Below, one piece after another: positions 8,249-15,275 of a stretch of DNA of 44,306 nucleotides (its first letter is position 1; the number at the start of each line of letters is the position of its first letter). The notes beneath the pieces were generated by a model. The model saw only the letters and a list, made by a program, of their open reading frames with translations. It searched no databases and was not told the origin of the DNA. Origin of the DNA: a candidate division WOR-3 bacterium. Lineage in GTDB: Bacteria > Hydrothermota > Tepidihabitantia > Tepidihabitantales > Tepidihabitantaceae. The stretch spans positions 1-44,306 of the forward strand of contig JBDRUF010000010.1 in assembly GCA_039801245.1 (NCBI GenBank). Direction: 5' to 3'. Position numbers and translations under genes: made by a program.

Positions 8249-9395
8249 TATCATTGCCATCGTATTTTTTTGGCTACCGCTTGGATTATTGACTTATCAC
8301 TGGTTTGGTTTCCCTCTTATTCTCTGGCTCTTGGTAAAAATTTATCGCTCGAAGACGCCACAAGGGGAGGGGTATCAATTGCCCAAGGTAACGGTAGCCA
8401 TTGCTGCTTGGAATGAAGAGTTAACGATAGAAGCCAAACTGCATAATTGTTTGAGCCTTGAATATCCTAAAGAAAAGATGGAAATTCTTGTTGGGACAGA
8501 TGCGGTTACTGACCGCACTAACGAGATCGTGTTGCGTTTTGCAGAAAATGATTCTCGTATTCACTTGATCACTGTATCGGAGCGCATCGGCAAGAGTGCG
8601 GTAATTAACCTTCTCGCAAAGGAGGCAAGCGGTGATGTCATCCTTTTTACCGATGCTGATGTACTCCTCGAGCCAAATACATTGATGGCAGGGGTGAAGC
8701 ATTTTTATGACCCCAAAGTGGGACTCGTTCTCCCAGCTTACAAACGGGTAAATAAAGAGGGAGTAGCTCCAGAGGGGTTATGGGATAAATATGAGAATAA
8801 AATCAAGGAGATGGAAGGTAAGTTAGGAGTGGCTGTTGGGGTTTACGGTTGGGCGATGTTTATGCGGAGGTCCGCGTTTTACCCCCTACCTCCTGATACT
8901 ATAAATGACGATTATGTTCTCGGGATATTTGCATTCCGCCGTGGTTATAGGTCTGTTTATGAACCCAATTCAATCTCTTGGACGAAGATTGAACCGCCTG
9001 AAATCGAGTTCAAAAGAAAGATGAGGATAAGTCGCGGGAACGCACAGCAGTTCTTTCGCTACAGTGACATTCTTTTACCCAAGTACGGACTCGTTGCTTT
9101 TGTCTTTTTTTCTCACAAGTATCTACGCTGGCTTGGTCCGTTTTTTCTTTTGTCGATGTTTGCTGCCAGCGGTATAAATGCTCGCACGCCCTTCTTTTTG
9201 TGGATGTTTGTTCTTCAACTTATTATATACAGTACCACGCCCTTACTTCTCTGGATGCGGGGATTTTGGCGGAAATTTCTTTTCCCCCAATACTTCATTT
9301 GGACAAATCTGGCTTTACTCGCAGGCTATTGGCAATTTTTATTTGGAAAACGATTAAAGTATAATTGGTTAAGGACTGAGCGGAGGATTGATTGA
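8241..9395 (+). CDS. Glycosyltransferase family 2, membrane-attached
   Basis: 384 residues from the ATG at 8241. An upstream in-frame start at 8196 would run deep into the previous gene and precede the natural N-terminal membrane helix (MFNIIAIVFFWLPLGLL). The GT2 core has KVTVAIAAWNEE, a D-x-D-type motif in VILFTDADVLLEP, and a later NDDYVLG acidic motif. Residues after about 285 form three membrane helices. This is the layout of processive or lipid-linked GT2 enzymes such as those acting on polyprenyl phosphate or making exopolysaccharide. It is the last gene of the glycosyltransferase operon; pdxJ follows with its own promoter. Confidence 0.87.
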   Translation: MFNIIAIVFFWLPLGLLTYHWFGFPLILWLLVKIYRSKTPQGEGYQLPKVTVAIAAWNEELTIEAKLHNCLSLEYPKEKMEILVGTDAVTDRTNEIVLRFAENDSRIHLITVSERIGKSAVINLLAKEASGDVILFTDADVLLEPNTLMAGVKHFYDPKVGLVLPAYKRVNKEGVAPEGLWDKYENKIKEMEGKLGVAVGVYGWAMFMRRSAFYPLPPDTINDDYVLGIFAFRRGYRSVYEPNSISWTKIEPPEIEFKRKMRISRGNAQQFFRYSDILLPKYGLVAFVFFSHKYLRWLGPFFLLSMFAASGINARTPFFLWMFVLQLIIYSTTPLLLWMRGFWRKFLFPQYFIWTNLALLAGYWQFLFGKRLKYNWLRTERRID

Positions 9396-9422
9396 GGTTT
9401 ACTTTGGACCCAAAGAGATAAA

Positions 9423-9451
9423 TTGACAGTTAGCAGTTTCTTCTATAAAAT
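9423..9451 (+). promoter_or_regulatory. Promoter of the pdxJ-secDF operon, leaderless type
   Basis: TTGACA (9423-9428), 17 nt, TAAAAT (9446-9451), then eight bases to the ATG at 9460. An overlapping TATAAA gives a 15-nt spacer. There is no Shine-Dalgarno sequence. Confidence 0.6.
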
Positions 9452-9459
9452 CGGCAATA

Positions 9460-10179
9460 ATGCGAACACTTTCGGTTAATATTGACCATATCGCCACGCT
9501 CAGGCAGGCGCGACAGGAGAGTTTTCCTGACCCGGTGCAGGCAGCGGCTCTGGTTGAGTTGGGCGGTGCAGATGGCATTACCGTGCATCTCCGTCAGGAC
9601 CAGCGGCACATCAACAGGCGAGATGTAAAACTCCTGCGCACAACAATCAAGACGGAACTGACTGTGGAGATGGCGGCAAAGCCAGAACTGGTTCGTTTTG
9701 CTCGGCTGGTGAAACCAGACCAGGTAACGCTGGTGCCCGAGGTGATTACTGAGGTGACAACAACCCAAGGGCTTGATGTGCTCAAAGAGCGGCGACGGTT
9801 AGCGCGCGTGGTAGCGGATTTACGAAAGGCAGGAATCAGGGTTTGTATATTTATTGAGCCCGATCCGGCTCAGATTAAGGCAGCAAGAGAGATGGGCGCG
9901 CAGGTGGTGGAGTTAAATACCGACCGCTACAGTAAGGAGCCGAAGCGGAGGCAGTTTCATCTTCAGCGTTTGCAAAAAGGTGCGGAGGCGGCGAGAGAGT
10001 TAGGGTTAAGCGTTCATGTGGGGCATGGACTTGATTATTTAAATGTCGTGCCGATTTTGGAGAACAATATCGCTGAGGGCTTTTCCATCGGGTTTGCGAT
10101 TGTTGCCCGGGCGGTTTTTGTCGGTTTGAAGGAGGCAGTGGCAGAAATGAAAAGGCTTATCCAGGAGGTGCGGACTTGA
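9460..10179 (+). CDS. pdxJ: Pyridoxine 5'-phosphate synthase
   Basis: 239 residues, the usual PdxJ length. It condenses 1-deoxy-D-xylulose 5-phosphate with 3-amino-2-oxopropyl phosphate, the last ring-forming step of the DXP-dependent vitamin B6 pathway. Family signatures are present: NIDHIATLRQAR at the N-terminus (first strand and catalytic histidine), GADGITVHLRQDQRHI (substrate-binding loop), VELNTDRY in the middle, HVGHGLDY and the closing GFAIVARAVF. The ATG at 9460 sits eight bases from a -10 box. It is the first gene of an operon with secD and secF. A TTGA junction (10176-10179) makes the pdxJ stop overlap the secD start. Confidence 0.95.
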   Translation: MRTLSVNIDHIATLRQARQESFPDPVQAAALVELGGADGITVHLRQDQRHINRRDVKLLRTTIKTELTVEMAAKPELVRFARLVKPDQVTLVPEVITEVTTTQGLDVLKERRRLARVVADLRKAGIRVCIFIEPDPAQIKAAREMGAQVVELNTDRYSKEPKRRQFHLQRLQKGAEAARELGLSVHVGHGLDYLNVVPILENNIAEGFSIGFAIVARAVFVGLKEAVAEMKRLIQEVRT

Positions 10180-11843
10180 GAGGCGCAAAAATCAAGATCG
10201 CCATCTGGCTGATTGTTTTTGTTATTGCCGGGGTAGTACTTTATCCCAGTTTTCAGCTCTATGTGCTTTTACCCAGACAGGAGCGGTCATTGAAGGAGCG
10301 GCTGGCACAGGCACCAACCGCAGCGGACAGCCAGCGGGTTTTGACCGAGATTAGCGAGTTCAACCGTCATAAAGCTGCACTTTATGAAAAGAGGATTCTC
10401 CATCTTGGGCTGGATTTGGTCGGTGGGATGCATGTGGTTCTGGATGTGGATAGAAGTCAGTTGACTGAAGAGGAGGCAAAAAGGGCGCCAGAGCTGGCGC
10501 TTGAAGTTATCAGGAACAGAATTGACCAGTTCGGCGTTTTTGAGCCGACAATTCAGAAGACCGATAAGGGCAGGATTTTAGTCCAGTTACCCGGCGTTGA
10601 CCGGGAGCGGGCATTGAACATCATCAAGCAGCCAGCGCATCTCACCTTCCAGTTGGTTGAGGAGAAGGCAAAGGTTTATGATGCCCTGAAGACAATCGAT
10701 GAGCGTTTGCAGGCGTTAGGTGTGGTTAAAACAATCGCAGAATCGGCAACCACACCGGGAATTGATAGCGCGGGTAGGGAGGCGGCGCCGGGTTCTCTTT
10801 TGAGTTATCTGCGCGGTGAGGGTGATGAACTGGATTTGATGATTTCTGCTGCCGACACAGCGGTTTTTTCCAGCCTCTTAGAAAAGGGAAAGGAGTTCTG
10901 GCCACAGGGTTATGAGTTCAGGTTTGGTCCAGTTGAATCTGAAGAGTATGCCAAGGTTGTGCGGGTTTATCTGTTAAAGAGCGAGCCGGAATTGGTGGGA
11001 ACAAGGTTGCGTAGGGCAGAGCCGGCAATTTATCAAGGCACAGACCTTGAGCGGGCAAACACCTGGGTGGTGAATTTTGAACTTGATCGGGAAGGGGCAG
11101 CAAAGTTTGCCTCGGTTACCGGCAGGAATGTGGGCAGGAGGCTGGCGATTGTCCTTGACGGGGTTGTCCGTTCTGCACCGAGGATTCAGGAGCGGATTCC
11201 CAATGGTAGAGGTCAGATTACGATGAATGACCGCAGGGGAGACAAGGCGCGGGATTTGTCCATTGTCCTTAATTCCGGTGCCCTGCCCGCGCCGGTGCAG
11301 GTGGTTGAAGAGCGCTCAATCGGTGCATCTTTAGGTGCGGATGCAATTAGGCGAGGGCTTTTGGCCAGTCTTGTTGGTGCGGTTGTGGTGATTGTTTTTA
11401 TGCTAATTTATTATGGTGTTGGTGGTGTTCTTGCGGATATCGCCCTTTTCTTAAATATGTTTCTATTACTTGCGGTGCTGGCGGCTTTAAGGGCAACACT
11501 TACTTTGCCGGGTCTTGCCGGCATCGCTTTGACCATCGGGATGGCGGTTGATGCCAATGTCTTGGTTTTCGAGCGTATCCGCGAGGAGTTGCGTGCGGGC
11601 AAGACGCCGATGGCAGCGGTTGATACTGGATACGAGCGGGCGCTGGTGACCATCATTGATGCGAATGCCACGACCATCATCACCGCGATTGCCCTTTATT
11701 TCATCGGCACAGGACCGGTGCGCGGTTTTGCCATTACCTTGGCGGTTGGTCTGGTCATCAATGTGCTTACCGCGGTATTTCTGACGAGGTTCATCTTTGA
11801 CTGGTTCCTTGCCCGTTTTGAGGTCAAAACCTTAAGGATATAA
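10176..11843 (+). CDS. secD: Protein translocase subunit SecD
   Basis: 555 residues. It has one N-terminal membrane helix and a large periplasmic P1 region (LGLDLVGGMHVVLDVD, then IRNRIDQFGVFEPTIQ), followed by the NGRGQITM segment. Five further membrane helices carry the RND-type signatures GASLGADAIRRGL and GMAVDANVLVFERIREEL. SecDF uses the proton gradient to pull proteins out of the SecYEG channel. It starts with TTG, supported by a good Shine-Dalgarno (CCAGGAGGTG) and by overlap with the pdxJ stop. SecF begins one base after the stop. Confidence 0.95.
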   Translation: MRGAKIKIAIWLIVFVIAGVVLYPSFQLYVLLPRQERSLKERLAQAPTAADSQRVLTEISEFNRHKAALYEKRILHLGLDLVGGMHVVLDVDRSQLTEEEAKRAPELALEVIRNRIDQFGVFEPTIQKTDKGRILVQLPGVDRERALNIIKQPAHLTFQLVEEKAKVYDALKTIDERLQALGVVKTIAESATTPGIDSAGREAAPGSLLSYLRGEGDELDLMISAADTAVFSSLLEKGKEFWPQGYEFRFGPVESEEYAKVVRVYLLKSEPELVGTRLRRAEPAIYQGTDLERANTWVVNFELDREGAAKFASVTGRNVGRRLAIVLDGVVRSAPRIQERIPNGRGQITMNDRRGDKARDLSIVLNSGALPAPVQVVEERSIGASLGADAIRRGLLASLVGAVVVIVFMLIYYGVGGVLADIALFLNMFLLLAVLAALRATLTLPGLAGIALTIGMAVDANVLVFERIREELRAGKTPMAAVDTGYERALVTIIDANATTIITAIALYFIGTGPVRGFAITLAVGLVINVLTAVFLTRFIFDWFLARFEVKTLRI

Positions 11844-11844
11844 T

Positions 11845-12750
11845 ATGAGGATTATTGGCGATACCAACATACCTTTTGTGCAAAGGCGCAGGTTTTTCTT
11901 TGTTCTCTCAGCGGTCCTGGTTCTGGCAAGTGTGCTTTTGATTGTTATCAAAGGTTTCCGTTACGGGATTGATTTTACCGGTGGAAGTCTTGTTCAGGTT
12001 CACTTTTCTCGCCCGGTGAAGATTGATGCGGTGAGGCAGGCGCTGACAGCAATGGGCGAAGGCGGCGCCTCAATCCAAGAGACCGAGACCGGTGATTTTC
12101 TCATCCGGGTGAAACCCTCGGAGAAGTCGGGTGATGAGTCCAGCTTCTCGGTTAAATTGAGGCAGCAGTTTGCCGCATCTTTTCCTGATAACCCCTTTGA
12201 AATCCTGCGGGATGAGGCGGTTGGTCCGCGCATCTCCAAGGAGTTGCAGAGCAAGGTTATCTGGGCGGTCCTTCTCGGAATTATCGGCATTCTTATCTAT
12301 GTCAGTTTCCGGTTTGACTTCAGGTTTGGCACCGGCGCGGTCCTGGCGCTGGTTCATGACACGCTCATTACTCTGGGTTGCTGCTCGCTTTTCAACAAGG
12401 AAATCACCATTACCCTGATTGCGGCAATTTTGACCGTGATTGGTTATTCGGTTAATGACTCAATTGTTGTTTCTGACCGCATCCGCGAGGATACGAAAAA
12501 GGTGCGTAAGGGAGGCTTTGCCGAACTCTGCAACCGGGCAATAAATCAGACCCTGAACCGCACAACCATAACCGCGCTTACCACCCTTTTTGTTACCATT
12601 GCCCTTTTGATTCTGGCTTCGGCAGAGATAAGGGATTTCGCCTTTGTTCTGACCATTGGCATCGTCATCGGCACCTACTCCTCAATCTTTATTGTTGCCA
12701 ATCTGGTTGTGGAACTGGAGAGCCGTTTTCCGACCAAGCGCCGGCGTTAA
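11845..12750 (+). CDS. secF: Protein translocase subunit SecF
   Basis: 301 residues with the SecF layout. The N-terminal helix is followed by YGIDFTGGSLVQVHF and a periplasmic domain. A five-helix membrane domain contains VGPRISKEL, LVHDTLITLG, VIGYSVNDSIVVSDRIRE and the NRTTITALTTLFV segment. It forms the SecDF complex with the adjacent secD product and assists export across the inner membrane. The stop TAA at 12748-12750 is followed immediately by a heptamer repeat array that separates this operon from pgpA. Confidence 0.95.
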   Translation: MRIIGDTNIPFVQRRRFFFVLSAVLVLASVLLIVIKGFRYGIDFTGGSLVQVHFSRPVKIDAVRQALTAMGEGGASIQETETGDFLIRVKPSEKSGDESSFSVKLRQQFAASFPDNPFEILRDEAVGPRISKELQSKVIWAVLLGIIGILIYVSFRFDFRFGTGAVLALVHDTLITLGCCSLFNKEITITLIAAILTVIGYSVNDSIVVSDRIREDTKKVRKGGFAELCNRAINQTLNRTTITALTTLFVTIALLILASAEIRDFAFVLTIGIVIGTYSSIFIVANLVVELESRFPTKRRR

Positions 12751-12752
12751 AT

Positions 12753-12836
12753 AGTTCTTGGTTATTAGTTTTTGGTTTTTAGTTATCAGTTCTATAACCA
12801 CCAAACCAAAAACCACAAACTAAAAACTATGAACCC
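12753..12836. repeat. Inverted pair of heptamer tandem arrays before pgpA
   Basis: 12753-12794 is six consecutive 7-bp units of the form RGTTNTT (AGTTCTT, GGTTATT, AGTTTTT, GGTTTTT and variants). 12795-12836 is six units of the complementary type (CAAACCA, AAAACCA, CAAACTA, AAAACTA and variants). Together they make an imperfect 84-bp palindrome able to form a long hairpin. The last units include the pgpA start codon. A related array is at 19206-19240. Confidence 0.75.
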
Positions 12837-13299
12837 CAAACTCAAATTCTGGTTTCAGGCGGCATTGGGTTCGGGTCTTTTCACCGGTTATTTTCCTATA
12901 GCACCGGCAACGGTAACAAGTTTTTTTACCTTAATTCCCGCCTTTTTTCTCTGCCGGCTGCCTTTGCTCTCGGCACTTATTATCGTTATGGTTTTTTTCC
13001 TCGGGGTCTGGCTTGCCGATGATTTGGAAAAGGTATGGGGAAAGGACCCGAAAAGGGTGACGATTGATGAGATTTGCGGCACACTTATCACCTTCTTTTA
13101 TCTGCCAGTATCAATCTGGGGTCTTGTCCTCGGGTTTTTCCTCTGGCGCGGTTTTGATGTTTTGAAACTGCCCTTTATCAACCAGATTCAGAGGGTAAAA
13201 GGGGGCTGGGGGGTGATGCTGGATGATGTCCTTGCCGGTGTTTGTGCCAATGTGGTTTTAAGGGTTTTGGTTTTGTTAATTCCCTGGTTAAGGGGTTGA
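12829..13299 (+). CDS. pgpA: Phosphatidylglycerophosphatase A
   Basis: 156 residues from the ATG at 12829. It removes the terminal phosphate of phosphatidylglycerophosphate to give phosphatidylglycerol at the inner membrane. Family features are GYFPIAPATVTS near the N-terminus, the acidic motif DDLEKVWGKDPKRVTIDE with metal-binding aspartates and glutamate, and GGWGVMLDDVLAG near the C-terminus, between hydrophobic helices. The longer frame from 12772 would translate the heptamer repeat as protein, so I prefer 12829, which gives the usual family length. There is no Shine-Dalgarno; the repeat hairpin surrounds the start and could influence initiation. The cinA gene follows after two bases. Confidence 0.88.
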   Translation: MNPKLKFWFQAALGSGLFTGYFPIAPATVTSFFTLIPAFFLCRLPLLSALIIVMVFFLGVWLADDLEKVWGKDPKRVTIDEICGTLITFFYLPVSIWGLVLGFFLWRGFDVLKLPFINQIQRVKGGWGVMLDDVLAGVCANVVLRVLVLLIPWLRG

Positions 13300-13301
13300 A
13301 T

Positions 13302-14525
13302 ATGAGATGCGAGATTATCATTGTTGGTGATGAGGTTCTTTTGGGCAGGGTGGTTGATACCAATTCTGCCCTGATTGCGCAGCGGCTGGAAAAAATCGGG
13401 ATAAGTGTCAGCCGGGTTATCCGGGTCGGTGATGACAAGGAGGCGATCAAGCGGGCGCTTGCCGGGGCATTGGTCCTTTCCCGGCTGATTTTTGTTGCCG
13501 GCGGTTTCGGACCGACCCCTGATGACAAAACCCTGGATGCTGTGTGCGAACTCCTTGAGCGCAAGGTTTTAATGCATGAGCCCACACTCAAGAGAATCAG
13601 CGCCTTTTTTGAAAAGAGAGGTCTGCGGATGCCAGAGATGGCAAAAAGGCAGGCTCTTGTCCCTGAGGGTGCGGCTGTCTTTGAAAATCCCTTAGGGATG
13701 GTGCCAGGGATGGTACTGGAGCATCAGGGAGGCACAGTTGTGCTTTTGCCCGGAGTGCCGCAGGAACTTGAGGTTTTGCTTGACAGAGGGGTCCTTGAGC
13801 ACCTCAAGGCAAGGTTTGCCCCAGAAAAGGTTTACCATTCAATCCTGAAGACATTTGGTGTGATTGAATCAAGGGTTGCACCAAAGGTAATAAGAACGGT
13901 TAAGAAATATCCTTTGGTTTCTGTCGGTTTTTATCCCTCGGTTTTGGGGGTTGACTTGCTTTTTTCTGGCAGGGATGAAGAAATGGTTAATGCTTGTGCC
14001 GATGATGTGGCGGGTTTTCTCAAGGAGCGGGTTTACGCCCGGGAGGAGAAGAGCCTGGCTGAGGTTGTGGGTGGGATTTTAAAGGAAAAGGGGCTAACCC
14101 TTGCCACTGCCGAATCCTGCACCGGCGGGCTTGTTGGCGACCTCTTGACCAATGTTCCGGGCAGTTCTGAATATTATCTTGGCGGTGTTGTTGCCTATTC
14201 AAACAGGATTAAGATGAAGGTTTTAGGTGTGCGGGAAAGGACGCTTGAGAATTTTGGCGCGGTTAGTGCCCAATGCGTGAGGGAGATGGCTCTTGGTGTG
14301 TGCCGGGTTATCGGTGCTGATGCGGGTATTGCGGTTTCCGGGATAGCGGGTCCTGGAGGCGGGACAAAGGAGAAGCCGGTCGGTCTGGTTTATATCGGGG
14401 TTGCATTTAAAAACAGGGTGAAGATAGAGCGGAGGATATTTTCCGGGACGAGAAGGATAATTAAAGAGCGTTCTGGATATGGTGCGCTTGACCTTCTGCG
14501 CCGGGTTTTGACAAAGGGGTTATGA
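13302..14525 (+). CDS. cinA: CinA-like protein (NMN amidohydrolase / competence-damage family)
   Basis: 407 residues from the ATG at 13302; an earlier in-frame ATG at 13242 lies inside pgpA. The N-terminal half is a MoCF/MoaB-like domain (CEIIIVGDEVLLGRVVDTNS, then VAGGFGPTPDDKTLDAV). The C-terminal half is the CinA_C domain with ATAESCTGGLVGDLLTNVPGS, VVAYSNRIKMKVLGV and the AVSGIAGPGGGT motif. The family recycles pyridine nucleotides by deamidating NMN, and some members hydrolyse ADP-ribose. It ends in an ATGA overlap with thpR. Many bacteria have recA after this pair; here recA is absent. Confidence 0.93.
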   Translation: MRCEIIIVGDEVLLGRVVDTNSALIAQRLEKIGISVSRVIRVGDDKEAIKRALAGALVLSRLIFVAGGFGPTPDDKTLDAVCELLERKVLMHEPTLKRISAFFEKRGLRMPEMAKRQALVPEGAAVFENPLGMVPGMVLEHQGGTVVLLPGVPQELEVLLDRGVLEHLKARFAPEKVYHSILKTFGVIESRVAPKVIRTVKKYPLVSVGFYPSVLGVDLLFSGRDEEMVNACADDVAGFLKERVYAREEKSLAEVVGGILKEKGLTLATAESCTGGLVGDLLTNVPGSSEYYLGGVVAYSNRIKMKVLGVRERTLENFGAVSAQCVREMALGVCRVIGADAGIAVSGIAGPGGGTKEKPVGLVYIGVAFKNRVKIERRIFSGTRRIIKERSGYGALDLLRRVLTKGL

Positions 14526-15082
14526 GCGAGAAGGTTCGTTCCTTTGTTGCGGTGGACACATCGGAACAGGTGAAGTCTGAACTTGCCCGGCTGATTGGAG
14601 AACTCAAGGTTAGGACCCAACTGAATGTGAAATGGGTAAAACCCGAGCAGATGCATCTCACCCTTGTTTTTTTGGGTGAGGTGAGTTTGGATTTTATCCA
14701 AAGGGCAAAGATTGAACTGGGCGCGGTTGCGCAAGGGTTCGGACCATTTGATTGCCGCTTGAAGGGTCTGGGCGGTTTTCCCAGTACCAATAAGGCAAGG
14801 GTTTTGTGGGCGGGTTTGGAAAAGGGTGAGGATGAACTCAAAAGGTTGCAATCCGCGGTTGCAGAGGCGCTCAAAAGGATTGGCTATGTGCCCGAAAAGA
14901 GACCCTTCAGCCCGCATCTGACCCTGGGCAGATTAAGAGAGCCGGACAGTATTGGATTTATTCAAGGGGTTTCGTTTGCCAGTTCAAACTGGCTTGTTAA
15001 AGAACTGATTTTATTCAAAAGTGAACTAAAGCCCACCGGTCCTGTTTATACGAAAATTTCTCAGTTTCCGCTCAAGGGTTGA
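14522..15082 (+). CDS. thpR: RNA 2',3'-cyclic phosphodiesterase (LigT/ThpR, 2H family)
   Basis: 186 residues carrying the two H-x-T-x motifs of the 2H phosphoesterase superfamily. These are HLTL near residue 41 (in EQMHLTLVFLGE) and HLTL near residue 138 (in FSPHLTLGRLR). The opening VRSFVAVDTS is also typical. The enzyme opens 2',3'-cyclic phosphates on RNA and was first described as a tRNA 2'-5' ligase. It overlaps cinA by four bases and ends the pgpA-cinA-thpR unit. The 193 bp between it and the converging YVTN gene hold no recognisable feature. Confidence 0.92.
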   Translation: MSEKVRSFVAVDTSEQVKSELARLIGELKVRTQLNVKWVKPEQMHLTLVFLGEVSLDFIQRAKIELGAVAQGFGPFDCRLKGLGGFPSTNKARVLWAGLEKGEDELKRLQSAVAEALKRIGYVPEKRPFSPHLTLGRLREPDSIGFIQGVSFASSNWLVKELILFKSELKPTGPVYTKISQFPLKG

Positions 15083-15275
15083 ATTAGAATTTTCCCCCTG
15101 AAATCTACCCCCGGGGTCACTCCCCCTGTCATATCCTTTATTTTATTCCATTTTAGATTGGCGGCTGAAATTATTATCGCAAGGCAATGAAAAATAAGGA
15201 CTTTAATGAAATATGCATCTAAATTATTAAACTGCAAACCAGTAACTATTAAATGTTCTCTAACTTTTGTTTAAA

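Noticed and set aside
14390-14917. 175-codon minus-strand open frame opposite cinA/thpR
   Set aside because: It is antisense to two well-recognised genes and shows no domain.
15083-15275. Search for a terminator or small gene between thpR and the YVTN gene
   Set aside because: AT-rich spacer with one CCCCGGGG palindrome but no stem with T-run and no credible open frame.
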